Assembly (NCBI GenBank): GCA_040371205.1
Contig: AP031382.1
Coordinates: 496,001-560,000, forward strand
DNA length: 64,000 nucleotides
Source of the DNA: Rhodanobacter sp.
GTDB lineage: Bacteria > Pseudomonadota > Gammaproteobacteria > Xanthomonadales > Rhodanobacteraceae
Direction of reading: 5' to 3'
Position 1 is the stretch's first letter. Every line of letters begins with the position of its first letter. The notes under the pieces are model-generated. The model was not told where the DNA came from, did not search any database, and saw nothing but the letters and a program-made list of their open reading frames with translations. Positions 27,892 to 36,619 of the stretch are shown here, one piece after another. The translations under genes and the position numbers were made by a program.

Positions 27892-28593
27892 GTGGAGATG
27901 AAGCTCTCGGCCGAGGACATGCAGATGCTGTTCGACGCCTTGCCCGATGTCGTGTTCTTCGTGAAGGACCGGGCGGGGCGCTATGCGTATGCCAACCTTA
28001 CCCTTGTGCGCAGGCTGCGCCTGAAGCGGCGCGAGGATGTGATCGGGCGCAGCGTGGCCGAACTGTTTCCCGCCGCGCTGGGCAGTTCCTATGCGGCGCA
28101 GGACCGGCGCGTGCTGGCCGGCGAAGCCATCGCCAACCAGTTGGAGGTGCACCTGCTGCCGGACCGCGGGGCGGGCTGGTGCCTCACCTGCAAATATCCG
28201 TACCGGCAGCGCGGCGAGATATGCGGCGTGTTGGGCATTTCGCGCGACCTGCCGCATCCCGACGGTCGCCACCCCACCTACCCGCGTCTGGCGCGCGCGA
28301 TGGAATACCTGCAGCAGCATTACGCCGAGGGCGTGCGCGTGGGCGCGCTGGCGGAACTGGCCGAGCTGTCGGTGGCGCAATTGGAACGGCATTTCCGCCG
28401 CGTTTTCCAGCTCACGCCACAGCAAGCGCTGACCAAGCTGCGCATCGAGGCGGCGATGCGCCTGCTGCGCGGCGCCGGCAGCGTGGCCGATATCGGCCTG
28501 GCATGCGGCTTCACCGACCAGAGCGCGTTCGCGCGCCAGTTCAAGGCCACCGTGGGGATGACGCCGCGCGAGTTCCGCAGCCTTCGCGGCTGA
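27892..28593 (+). CDS. PAS-AraC transcriptional regulator
   Basis: In this 233-residue cytoplasmic protein, residues about 8-110 form a PAS domain (D-A-L-P-D-V-V-F-F-V-K-D at the start) and residues about 130-230 an AraC-type double HTH (L-E-R-H-F-R-R-V-F-Q; I-G-L-A-C-G-F-T-D-Q-S-A-F-A-R). The combination suggests a small-molecule or redox sensor acting directly on DNA. AGAGGA at 27880-27885 fits a GTG start at 27889 or 27892; ATG 27898 is also possible. The target is likely autogenous or adjacent but cannot be read. Confidence 0.85.
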   Translation: MEMKLSAEDMQMLFDALPDVVFFVKDRAGRYAYANLTLVRRLRLKRREDVIGRSVAELFPAALGSSYAAQDRRVLAGEAIANQLEVHLLPDRGAGWCLTCKYPYRQRGEICGVLGISRDLPHPDGRHPTYPRLARAMEYLQQHYAEGVRVGALAELAELSVAQLERHFRRVFQLTPQQALTKLRIEAAMRLLRGAGSVADIGLACGFTDQSAFARQFKATVGMTPREFRSLRG

Positions 28594-28740
28594 ACGGTTT
28601 GGACGTCCATTCGGTGCTGGCGTCCGCTGCGATCCGGTACGCTTGCGCGACGGGACAAGCGACGGCGGAATGGCGTGCGGGCGCATGGCTATACTCGCGA
28701 TTTGTTGCCCGCGCGCTGCGGGCCGGATGCCGGGATCAGC

Positions 28741-29496
28741 ATGGGGAGCGAGCCGCACATTCCGTTCTTGCATGGCCGCGTGGTGGCGATCACCCGCCCT
28801 GCCGGCACGGCTGCCGCGCTGGCCCGGCGCGTGCGCGCCTGCGGCGGCGAACCGCTGCTGTTGCCGGGGCTTTCGCTGCGCGCTTCCGATGCCGCAGGCC
28901 TGCGTTTGGAAATGCGCGCCGCCTTGAAGGGCGACCTGCTGGTGTTCACCAGCCCGGCCGCGGTGCGTTTCGCCGCCGCGCTGGCGCCCTTGCGCGGCGA
29001 CGCCGCGGTGCTGGCCGTGGGGCAGGGCACGGCGCAAGCGCTGCACCGCCATGGCGTGCAGGCGCAGATGCCATTGCGGCAGGACAGCGAAGGGCTGCTC
29101 GACCTGCCCGCGCTGCGCGACGTGCGCGGCCGGCGCGTGGCCCTGATCGGCGCCGCCGGTGGGCGCGGCCTGTTGCGCGAGCAGTTGGCCGCGCGCGGGG
29201 CGCAGCTGCGCGAGCTGCAGGTGTACCAGCGCGTGCCGCCGCGACTGGATCGCCGGCACATCGGCGCCGTGCAGGCATTGCCGCGCTCGGCGCGCGTGCT
29301 GCTGTCGAGCGCGGAAGCGCTGCACAACCTGATGACCCTGTTGCCTGTCGCGGCCTGCGCGCGCCTGCGTGCGGCGGTTGCCGTGGCCAGCAGCGAGCGC
29401 CTGGCGCAGGCGGCGCGCGCGGCGGGCTTTGCGCGCATCGAGCAGGCCGGCTCTGCGCTGGCCGCCGACCTGCTCGAGGCTGCGGCCAGGCGCTGA
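28741..29496 (+). CDS. hemD: Uroporphyrinogen-III synthase
   Basis: The 251-residue protein matches the length of HemD. Divergent family features include A-I-T-R-P-A at about 17-22, V-F-T-S-P-A-A-V-R-F at about 69-78, L-I-G-A-A-G-G-R-G-L and V-Y-Q-R-V-P. It closes hydroxymethylbilane to uroporphyrinogen III in haem and sirohaem synthesis. It heads the hemD-hemX-hemY cluster. A TATACT -10-like box lies about 50 bases upstream (28688-28693). hemC, usually just upstream in enterics, is not here. Confidence 0.93.
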   Translation: MGSEPHIPFLHGRVVAITRPAGTAAALARRVRACGGEPLLLPGLSLRASDAAGLRLEMRAALKGDLLVFTSPAAVRFAAALAPLRGDAAVLAVGQGTAQALHRHGVQAQMPLRQDSEGLLDLPALRDVRGRRVALIGAAGGRGLLREQLAARGAQLRELQVYQRVPPRLDRRHIGAVQALPRSARVLLSSAEALHNLMTLLPVAACARLRAAVAVASSERLAQAARAAGFARIEQAGSALAADLLEAAARR

Positions 29497-29548
29497 GCGT
29501 TCACGAGCTTGCAACGAACCTCCGCGGCCTGCCTGTTAGCATGCCGGC

Positions 29549-30649
29549 ATGAACGAAAACGACGCCAAGCCTTCCACCTCACCAGCCACTACGCCGCGTG
29601 CCGGCAAATCCGCTCCGCGCGGCGGCAGCGTCGCGTTGGCGCTGTTGCTGGCGCTGCTTGCCCTGTTCGCCTCCGCGTTCGTGGGCTGGCACCAGTGGCG
29701 GCAACGCCAGCACCGCGCGGCCGACACGCAGGCACTGGAGACCTTGCAGAAGCGCGTGTCCGTGCTGGAGGCGGCCCTCGCCAGCGGCACCGGCGATCGC
29801 GCCAGCCTGGCCCAGCGGCTGGATGCGTCCGACCAGCTCGACCGCACGCTGCAGGCGGCGCAGCAGGCGCAGGGCGACCGCCTGCGTCAGTTGGAAGCCG
29901 CGGTGGGCCAACTCTCCGAGAACACGCTGTCCGCGCACGATGCCACCTTGCTCGACGAGACCGCTTCGCTGTTGCGCATGGCCAAGGAACGCTACGAGCT
30001 GTTCCACGATGCGCAGGGCGCGGCAAGCGCCTATGCGCTCGCCGCGCAGACGCTGTCGGCGGTGAACGACGATGCGTTCGCCGGGTTGCGCCAGGAGGTC
30101 GAGGCCGAACGCCGCGCCCTGCTCGCCAGCCAGCCGGTCGGCCAGGCCGAAGCGCTGGCCAAGCTCACCGCACTGCGCGGCGCCGTGCCGACGCTGCCGC
30201 TGAAGCCGTCGGACCAGCCGGCCGACGCATCGTCGTCCAGTGCATGGTCGCGCATCGGTCACGCGCTGGCCGTCGTGGTGAGCGTGCAGCGCGACGACGG
30301 TCCGCCGCAGGCGGTGGCCGATGCGCGCCTCGCGCGCGAGCTGGTCATGCTGGATCTCGCGCAGGCGCAGGCGGCCTTGCTTGCGCACGATCCCGAAGCC
30401 TGGGCCGCGGCGTTGCAGCGCGCCGAGGCCGGTCTTGCCGACCAGTTCGACGGCCGTGCCGAGGCCGTGCAACAGGCGCATACCACATTGCGGCAGCTGG
30501 CCGGCGCGTTGCCGGACAACACGCCGGTACAGCTCGGCGCGGCGCTCGCCGAACTGCGCAACCTCCGCGCGGTGCATGCGCTGTCGATCAGCCCGGCACC
30601 GGCTGCCAGCGCGGCGGCGCCGGCGCATGCCGCGGGAGGCTCGCGATGA
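29549..30649 (+). CDS. hemX: HemX-like membrane protein
   Basis: The 366-residue protein has a short cytoplasmic N-terminus, one membrane helix (about 28-48: A-L-A-L-L-L-A-L-L-A-L-F) and a large periplasmic helical domain with coiled-coil Gln/Ala-rich segments. This is the HemX family, often misannotated as uroporphyrinogen methyltransferase; no methyltransferase motifs are present. It sits between hemD and hemY and its stop overlaps the hemY start (ATGA). A scaffolding role in haem synthesis is inferred from context only. Confidence 0.9.
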   Translation: MNENDAKPSTSPATTPRAGKSAPRGGSVALALLLALLALFASAFVGWHQWRQRQHRAADTQALETLQKRVSVLEAALASGTGDRASLAQRLDASDQLDRTLQAAQQAQGDRLRQLEAAVGQLSENTLSAHDATLLDETASLLRMAKERYELFHDAQGAASAYALAAQTLSAVNDDAFAGLRQEVEAERRALLASQPVGQAEALAKLTALRGAVPTLPLKPSDQPADASSSSAWSRIGHALAVVVSVQRDDGPPQAVADARLARELVMLDLAQAQAALLAHDPEAWAAALQRAEAGLADQFDGRAEAVQQAHTTLRQLAGALPDNTPVQLGAALAELRNLRAVHALSISPAPAASAAAPAHAAGGSR

Positions 30650-31899
30650 GCCTTTGGCGCTGGATCCTGCTGCTGGTGATCGTCGCCGCACTGGCGGCGT
30701 TCGGCTGGCATTGGGTGGCGGTCGACCCCGGTTACGTGCTGGTGCGCATCCATGGCTGGAAAGTGGAGACCACGGTGGTCGCCAGCGTGCTCATCCTGCT
30801 GCTGGCATGGGCCGCGCTCACCGGGTTGTGGCGCTTGCTGCGCTGGCCGTTCGGCGCCTTGTCGCGGCGCCATCGCCGGCTCAGCCGCAAGCGGTTGGGC
30901 GAAGGGCTGATCGCGCTGATGGAGGGCCGCCATGGCGACGCCGAGCGCGACCTGAACCGCGCGTCGCGGCTGGGCGCATTGCGCGGCGTGGCCTTGCTGG
31001 CCTCCGCCGAGGCCGCCTCGCGCCGCGGCGAACACGGCCGCGGCCTGGAGATCCTTACCGAGGCCTCGCAAGCCGCACCGCAGGCCGCGCGGGTGTTGCG
31101 CGCGCGCATGCTGCGCCGCGAAGGCAAGGCGGGCGAGGCCGTGGCGCTGCTGGCGCCCGATGCGGACAAGGCCGCGTTGCCGCCGGGCGGCTGGCGCGAG
31201 CTGGCGCTTTCCGCATTGGACGCGGGCGATACGCGCCGCGCCCTGGCTGCGCTCGATCCCTTGCAGAAGAGCGGTGCGCTGGGCACGCGCGGCTACACCG
31301 CGCTGGAAGCCCGTGTGCTCAGCGCCGCGATCCACGCCGCACCCGACGGTGCCGCGCTCAACGCGTTGTGGTCGCAGTTGCCCAAGACCCAGCGCCGCGC
31401 CACTGCCGCCGTCGACGCGTATGCGCGCCGCGCCGCCGCTTTCGGCCTCGTGCTGCCGGCGATGGACGAGCTGGAGTCCGCGTTGCGCCGCGAGTGGTCG
31501 CCGGAACTGGTGGAAGCCTATGGCGTGCTTGCCGGCGGCGACCTCGGCGCCCGCCTGCGCCGTGCCGAAGGCTGGCTGGCCGACCATCCCAACGATGCCG
31601 GCCTGTTGCTTGCGACGGGCCGCATCTGCGTGCGTTCCAAGCTGTGGGGCAAGGCGCGCCAATGCCTCGAACGTTCGCTGGCGCTGGCGCCGTCCAGCGG
31701 TGCGTGGGAGGCCTTGGGCGACGCGCACGCCGGGCAGGGCGACGCCGTCCAGGCGCAGCGCTGCTATCGCAACGCGCTGGCCATGGCGCGCGGCGAGACC
31801 GTGCAGCCCTTGCCCTCCGACAAGGCCGGCGTGATCGACGCCAACACCATCGCCCTCGAAGAGCGCGACGAGCACGGCGTGCCGCGGTTGCGCGGATAG
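30646..31899 (+). CDS. hemY: HemY-family TPR membrane protein
   Basis: The 417-residue protein has two N-terminal membrane helices (about 5-22 and 42-62) flanking the conserved D-P-G-Y-V-L-V-R segment, then tetratricopeptide-like helical repeats to the end. This is the proteobacterial HemY N-terminal family, not the Bacillus HemY oxidase. It is translationally coupled to hemX by a 4-base overlap. A small GC hairpin (31922-31936) lies after the stop. Confidence 0.92.
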   Translation: MSLWRWILLLVIVAALAAFGWHWVAVDPGYVLVRIHGWKVETTVVASVLILLLAWAALTGLWRLLRWPFGALSRRHRRLSRKRLGEGLIALMEGRHGDAERDLNRASRLGALRGVALLASAEAASRRGEHGRGLEILTEASQAAPQAARVLRARMLRREGKAGEAVALLAPDADKAALPPGGWRELALSALDAGDTRRALAALDPLQKSGALGTRGYTALEARVLSAAIHAAPDGAALNALWSQLPKTQRRATAAVDAYARRAAAFGLVLPAMDELESALRREWSPELVEAYGVLAGGDLGARLRRAEGWLADHPNDAGLLLATGRICVRSKLWGKARQCLERSLALAPSSGAWEALGDAHAGQGDAVQAQRCYRNALAMARGETVQPLPSDKAGVIDANTIALEERDEHGVPRLRG

Positions 31900-32024
31900 G
31901 CTCCAGGATTCTTCGCGGCAAGGCGCTCGCAGCGCCCCGGAGGCTCGGGCGGCGGCGATTCTGCGACCGGATTTGCAGTTTTCCGTCGATCTGCGGCGTG
32001 CCGTTTCCTGGGCGGGGCTTTTCC

Positions 32025-32067
32025 TTGCACTTCAGGCTGATTGGGTGCATAGAGGCCCACGGGCCTC
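32025..32067 (+). promoter_or_regulatory. Possible rpfF promoter and leader palindrome
   Basis: TTGCAC (32025-32030), a 17-bp spacer and CATAGA (32048-32053) make a weak sigma-70-like promoter. Directly overlapping its end is GAGGCCC-AC-GGGCCTC (32052-32067), a 7-bp palindrome that could be an operator or leader hairpin. The 224-base gap between hemY and rpfF suggests that rpfF has its own promoter. Confidence 0.3.
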
Positions 32068-32123
32068 CCTCATCCGTGCCCGCCGGTCACGGCCCGGGCT
32101 GGCATCAACCGTCTGGAGCGACC

Positions 32124-33020
32124 ATGGCTACCGCGATTCTCGAGAAACTTGTTTCTATTCCCCGTTACCCCACCTTGCGCGTCACCGAGAGTGCCGATGC
32201 CGCCGTGCACTGGTGCCACATGCATGCCGACCTGGCCGCATCGCCCGGTCGCGCCTGCTTCAAGCCGGCGCTGGTGGCCGACATCCTTCAATACCAGAAC
32301 GCCCTCGGCGACCGCCTGCGCCGCGAACGCATGTTCGGCGAAGCCGGGCTGCGGCACGTGGTGATCGCCTCCGACTGCGATGCGTTCAACCTCGGCGGAG
32401 ACCTTGAGTATTTCTGCGACGCGATCCGCCAGCAGAACCGTCCCGCCCTGCTGACCTACGCGCGGCAGTGCGTGCGCGGCGTGCATGCCTTCCATGCCGG
32501 GCTCGATGCCGACGCGCACAGCATCGCGCTGGTGCAGGGCGATGCGCTGGGTGGCGGCTTCGAAGTGGCGCTGAGCTGCCACACCATCGTGGCGGAGGAA
32601 GGCGTCGGCATGGGTTTGCCGGAGGTGCTGTTCGACCTGTTCCCGGGGATGGGCGCCTACTCCTTCCTGTGCAAGCGCATCCCGCCGCACAAGGCCGAAC
32701 AGCTGATGCTGAGCGGCGACGTGCTGTCCAGCGAGGAGCTTTACAAGATGGGGCTGGTGGACGTGCTGGCCCCGCGCGGGCAGGGCGTGCAGGCGGTCGA
32801 GGAAGTGATCCGCGGCAACCGCCGCATCCCGCACGCGCGCATGGCCATGCATCGCGTCCGGGCGCTGGCGCAACCGGTGACGCTGGAGGAGATGATGGCG
32901 ATCACCGAGATCTGGGTGGACACCGCGCTGCAGCTCGGCGAGAAATCGCTGCGGACCATGGAGCGGCTGGTACGCGCGCAGTACCGCCGGCACGGCGAGC
33001 CGAGCGCCGCGAAGGCCTGA
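32124..33020 (+). CDS. rpfF: DSF synthase RpfF (enoyl-CoA hydratase family)
   Basis: The 298-residue crotonase-fold enzyme makes the diffusible signal factor (cis-2-unsaturated fatty acid) from acyl-ACP. The two catalytic Glu of RpfF are visible in G-G-G-F-E-V-A-L-S and G-L-P-E-V-L-F-D-L-F-P-G-M-G-A-Y-S-F, the latter the RpfF signature, along with F-N-L-G-G-D-L-E-Y-F. The start ATG has GGAG 5 nt upstream. It faces rpfC with no spacer between the two stop codons. The rpfB gene found next to rpfF in Xanthomonas is absent here. Confidence 0.97.
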   Translation: MATAILEKLVSIPRYPTLRVTESADAAVHWCHMHADLAASPGRACFKPALVADILQYQNALGDRLRRERMFGEAGLRHVVIASDCDAFNLGGDLEYFCDAIRQQNRPALLTYARQCVRGVHAFHAGLDADAHSIALVQGDALGGGFEVALSCHTIVAEEGVGMGLPEVLFDLFPGMGAYSFLCKRIPPHKAEQLMLSGDVLSSEELYKMGLVDVLAPRGQGVQAVEEVIRGNRRIPHARMAMHRVRALAQPVTLEEMMAITEIWVDTALQLGEKSLRTMERLVRAQYRRHGEPSAAKA

Positions 33021-35204
33021 TCACGGCGACGGAGAGCCGTCCTCGCGCGCGGGTATCCAGCTCCCGCGCGCTTGCAGCGCCTGCTCGCCGTCGTGCAGGC
33101 GCTGGGCCAGGCTGTCGCAGTGGCGCCGCCAGTCCTGCCCCAGTTCGAAGGCGGTCATCCGCATCAGTGCGCCGCTCAAGCCGGCGCACTGCACCAGGCC
33201 GAGGTTGCCGGCAATGCCCTTCATCGCGTGCGCCTGTTCCCGGAAGGATTCCCAATCGCCTGCCGCCCCGGTCTGGCGCATCCTTGCCAGCGCCACCCGC
33301 GCATCGGCAACGCACTGGCCGATGAAGTCGGCTTCGAAGGCCTGGCCCATCCCGAGCGAGGCAAGTTCGTCCAGCACCGACGGGTCCAGCACTTCCGCGG
33401 AGGAGGCAAGTGCGGCGGGCTGCGAGGTGTCCTCCTCGCCTTCTCCGCCGGTCAGGGCCGCCGCGACGGCACCGAGCAGCCTCGCGGCGGCGAAGGGCTT
33501 GGTGATGAACGCGCGCGCGCCGGCGTCGCGGCACGCCTGCGCCGACTCGGGCGTGGCATCGGCGCTGACGATCACCACCGGGGTACGGTTGCGCATGCCC
33601 GCTTCCATGACGCGCAGCTGGCGCAGCATGTCGATGCCGCTCAGCGACGGCATGTGCAGGTCCATCAGGGCCAGTTCGAAGCCGCCGCCCATGAGTGCGT
33701 CCAGTGCGGCTTCGCCGTCCTCCACCGTCATCACCCGGTGGCCGGCTTTCTGCAGCACGCCCTGCAGGAGCAGGCGGTTGGCCGCATGGTCGTCGGCGAC
33801 GAGGATGCGCGCCGACTTGATGCGTGCGCGATGGCGCGAGAACGGATCGGCGAAGGCGATCACGTTGTGCGCGGTCGGCGGCACCGGTGCCGTGCGTGCG
33901 TCCGTCGCCGGCAATTTGCCGGCAGCGGCTGCGCGCGTCGAGTCGGCGGCAAGGTCGAACGGCAACTCGACCCAGAACCGGCTGCCGACGTTCTCGCTGC
34001 TTTCGAACCCGATCGTGCCTCCCATCGCTTCGGTCAGACCCTTGGCGATGGTGGTGCCCAGCCCGCTGCCCTGGTGCTTCCGGGCGAGGCTGTTGTCGGC
34101 CTGTTCGAAGGCCTCGAACAGTTTCGCGCGCGCCGATGCGGGGATGCCGATGCCCGTGTCCGAAACGGTGAAGCGAAGACGCACCTGGCCTGCATCGCCC
34201 CCGGCCGATTTCGCCACCGTCATGCGCACTTCGCCCGAGGCGGTGAACTTGATCGCGTTGCTCAAGAGGTTCACCAGCACCTGCTGCAGGTGCTGGGCGT
34301 CGCCGCGCAGTTGCACCGGCACTTCCGGCATCACCGTCACCACGTAGTCCAGCCGCTTCGAGCGCGCCTCGGGACGCAGCATCAGGTTGATCTGCTCGAG
34401 CAGGGCATTCAGGTTGAAGCCTTCCTGCTTCAGCCGCAGCTTGCCGGCCTCGATCGCCGAGATGTCGAGCACGTCCTCGACCAGGGCCAGCAGCGAGCGG
34501 CTGGCGGCCTGGATGGTTTCCAGATAGCCGCGCTGCTCCGCGTCCAGCCGCGTGCTCGCCAGCAATTCCGACATGCCCGACAGCCCGTTCAACGGCGTGC
34601 GGAATTCGTGGCTCATGTTGGCCAGGAAGCGGCTCTTGGCCAGATTGGCGCGGCGCGCCTCTTCGATGGCGGCGGTAAGCGCCTTGAGCAGGGAGGCGAA
34701 GTACAGCGGCACCGCGGCCAGGCCCAGCAGCAGGCCCCACGAGAGGTAGCGGTTCTGCAGCCAATAGGGGGTGAAGGTCATCATCGCCGCGAACGACAGC
34801 GCGGCCAGCGCCGTGGAGGCGTACAGGTAGCGCGGCCCGTAACGCATGCCGTTGCCGATCGTCACCCACAGGTACGCGGCGTACAGCGGGGAGGCCGGTT
34901 CGCCCTGCAGGAGCATGACCCCGCCGATTGCCGCGTAGTCGGCCAGCATGCCCAGCCATCGCCGTACCGGCGACGGTTGCGGCGCAACGAGGATGGCGGC
35001 GAGCAGGCCGATCGACAGGCCCAGCTCCCCGAGCAGGATCAGCCAGGTCGAGAACAGCGCCGGGCTGTTGTCGCCCCAATCGACTTTCCAGCCGAGGTAG
35101 ACGGAGAACAGCGTGGTGATCGCGATGCGCACGAACACCTGCGCATGCTCGCTGTCCGGTCGGCCGTGCAGCCGCTGGCGCATCCATGCCAGTGCCCGGT
35201 GCAT
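33021..35204 (-). CDS. rpfC: DSF sensor hybrid histidine kinase RpfC
   Basis: The 727-residue protein has an N-terminal sensor of about five membrane helices (35-185), HisKA with [12 protein letters not shown] (about 205), HATPase ([15 protein letters not shown]), a receiver domain (Asp in L-A-L-M-D-L-H-M-P) and an HPt domain ([10 protein letters not shown]). It binds DSF, controls RpfG by phosphorelay, and in Xanthomonas its receiver restrains RpfF. ATG 35202-35204, 4 bases after rpfG, gives the usual length; a GTG 11 codons earlier would overlap rpfG. Confidence 0.96.
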   Translation of the reverse strand: MHRALAWMRQRLHGRPDSEHAQVFVRIAITTLFSVYLGWKVDWGDNSPALFSTWLILLGELGLSIGLLAAILVAPQPSPVRRWLGMLADYAAIGGVMLLQGEPASPLYAAYLWVTIGNGMRYGPRYLYASTALAALSFAAMMTFTPYWLQNRYLSWGLLLGLAAVPLYFASLLKALTAAIEEARRANLAKSRFLANMSHEFRTPLNGLSGMSELLASTRLDAEQRGYLETIQAASRSLLALVEDVLDISAIEAGKLRLKQEGFNLNALLEQINLMLRPEARSKRLDYVVTVMPEVPVQLRGDAQHLQQVLVNLLSNAIKFTASGEVRMTVAKSAGGDAGQVRLRFTVSDTGIGIPASARAKLFEAFEQADNSLARKHQGSGLGTTIAKGLTEAMGGTIGFESSENVGSRFWVELPFDLAADSTRAAAAGKLPATDARTAPVPPTAHNVIAFADPFSRHRARIKSARILVADDHAANRLLLQGVLQKAGHRVMTVEDGEAALDALMGGGFELALMDLHMPSLSGIDMLRQLRVMEAGMRNRTPVVIVSADATPESAQACRDAGARAFITKPFAAARLLGAVAAALTGGEGEEDTSQPAALASSAEVLDPSVLDELASLGMGQAFEADFIGQCVADARVALARMRQTGAAGDWESFREQAHAMKGIAGNLGLVQCAGLSGALMRMTAFELGQDWRRHCDSLAQRLHDGEQALQARGSWIPAREDGSPSP

Positions 35205-35208
35205 GCGG

Positions 35209-36267
35209 TCAGCGCCAGTTGCGATCGAGCGAAACACGGGAGTAGCGCTCGCAGATGCCGCGCAGGCGCGGCAGGTTGTCCATCAGGGCGCGCACGCAGG
35301 CCGGATCCAGCATCGCGCCGCTTTGCGTGCCGATGAATTCGAGCGCGCGTTCGATGCTCCAGGCTTCCTTGTACGGGCGCGGCGACAGCAGCGCGTCCAT
35401 CACGTCGGCCACCGTCGTCACACGCGCCTCGATCGGAATTTCTTCGCCCGCCAGTCCGTCGGGGTAGCCCTTGCCGTTCCAGTATTCGTGGTGGCGCAGC
35501 GCGATCTGCGCGCCGGTCTGGATCAGGCGGTTCTGACTGTCCTGCAACAGCTGGTAGCCGATGCGGGGGTGCTGCTGCATGTGCTGGCGCTCTTCCGCGC
35601 TCAACGGACCCGGCTTCATCAGGATCGCGTCGGGGATGGCGATCTTGCCGATGTCGTGCAGCGGCGCGGCCAGCTCGATCGTGCGCACCTGCTCCTCCGG
35701 CAGCCCGAGGCCCTCCGCGATCAACCCGGCGATGTGCGCCATGCGTTCGAGAAAGGCGCTGGTGCCGGCATCGCGAAGTTCGATGGCGCGCGCCAGCCGC
35801 GACAGCGTTTCGCGCTCGCGTTCCTCGACTTCGTGCATGCTGGCCAGCAGCCGCTGCTCCAGCGACAGCGAGCGTTGCTTGATCGACTCCGATTGCTGGC
35901 GCAGCTGCAGCAGGTTGCGGCAGCGCGCGCGCAGCTCGCGCGGATGCACGGGCTTGACCAGGAAGTCGATCACCCCGGCATCCAGGGCCGCTTGCCGCAC
36001 CGGCTCGTCGCCCACCACCGTGACCAGCACGATGGGCACGTCGCGGTTGCGCAGCGGTTTGCGGAACGCGATGGCCAGCTCCAGCCCATCCATTTCCGGC
36101 ATGCGGTAGTCCAGCAGCAGCAGGTCGGGGCGGTTGTTCTCGCACCAGTCCAGCGCCGCATGCGGGTCGCCGAAATCGTGCACGACGAGCTGGGGCCCGA
36201 TGCCCTGCACGATATGCCTCAGCATTGTGCGTGCCGAAGGTTGGTCGTCGACGATCACGACATCCAT
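35209..36267 (-). CDS. rpfG: Response regulator RpfG with HD-GYP phosphodiesterase domain
   Basis: In this 352-residue protein the receiver domain has D-D-Q-P near the start, the phospho-acceptor in [13 protein letters not shown], and V-K-P-V-H-P. A helical linker leads to an HD-GYP domain with [22 protein letters not shown] and the following [12 protein letters not shown]. It degrades cyclic-di-GMP when phosphorylated via RpfC. Start ATG 36265-36267. It is transcribed ahead of rpfC in the same operon; the Xanthomonas rpfH gene between them is missing. Confidence 0.96.
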   Translation of the reverse strand: MDVVIVDDQPSARTMLRHIVQGIGPQLVVHDFGDPHAALDWCENNRPDLLLLDYRMPEMDGLELAIAFRKPLRNRDVPIVLVTVVGDEPVRQAALDAGVIDFLVKPVHPRELRARCRNLLQLRQQSESIKQRSLSLEQRLLASMHEVEERERETLSRLARAIELRDAGTSAFLERMAHIAGLIAEGLGLPEEQVRTIELAAPLHDIGKIAIPDAILMKPGPLSAEERQHMQQHPRIGYQLLQDSQNRLIQTGAQIALRHHEYWNGKGYPDGLAGEEIPIEARVTTVADVMDALLSPRPYKEAWSIERALEFIGTQSGAMLDPACVRALMDNLPRLRGICERYSRVSLDRNWR

Positions 36268-36619
36268 GCAATGCCATTTACAGCCAGAGCGCATGAGGGC
36301 GCGATTGACTCCATCCTCCGCGCAATCCCGTTACTTGGCAAGGGGCGGCCACGGCTTGGATTTGCAGGAAAAGCGCAAACGGAGATGTCTCTCACGAAAC
36401 CGTTACACGCCGACGCAAGCGGAGTGTCGGCAAGGGGCAGTGGGCGGCGCCGAGTGGTATTGCCGCTGACGTCGATATCGAGCCGGGATCCAGCCTCCGC
36501 GGTCACGGTGAGTCCGGTGGCACGGGGGTGCCCGTGACGGCGTTGTCCAGCCATGCGCCGGGTTTGACGACTGGCTGGCCTGTCGAGGATTAGGAGGATT
36601 CGCTCCATACCGTTTCCGC
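36268..36619. other. 352-base spacer between uvrD and rpfG
   Basis: No gene is visible. It should hold the rpfGC promoter (minus strand) and the uvrD 3' end. Two mutually exclusive pairings occur at 36502-36538: GTCACGG (36502-36508) with CCGTGAC (36532-36538), and CACGGG (36521-36526) with CCCGTG (36531-36536). No clear -35/-10 pair or Clp site was recognised. Confidence 0.5.

Noticed and set aside
27249..29552. 767-codon plus-strand frame overlapping several genes
   Set aside because: It crosses genes on both strands and lacks domain content; the AraC and HemD frames explain the region.
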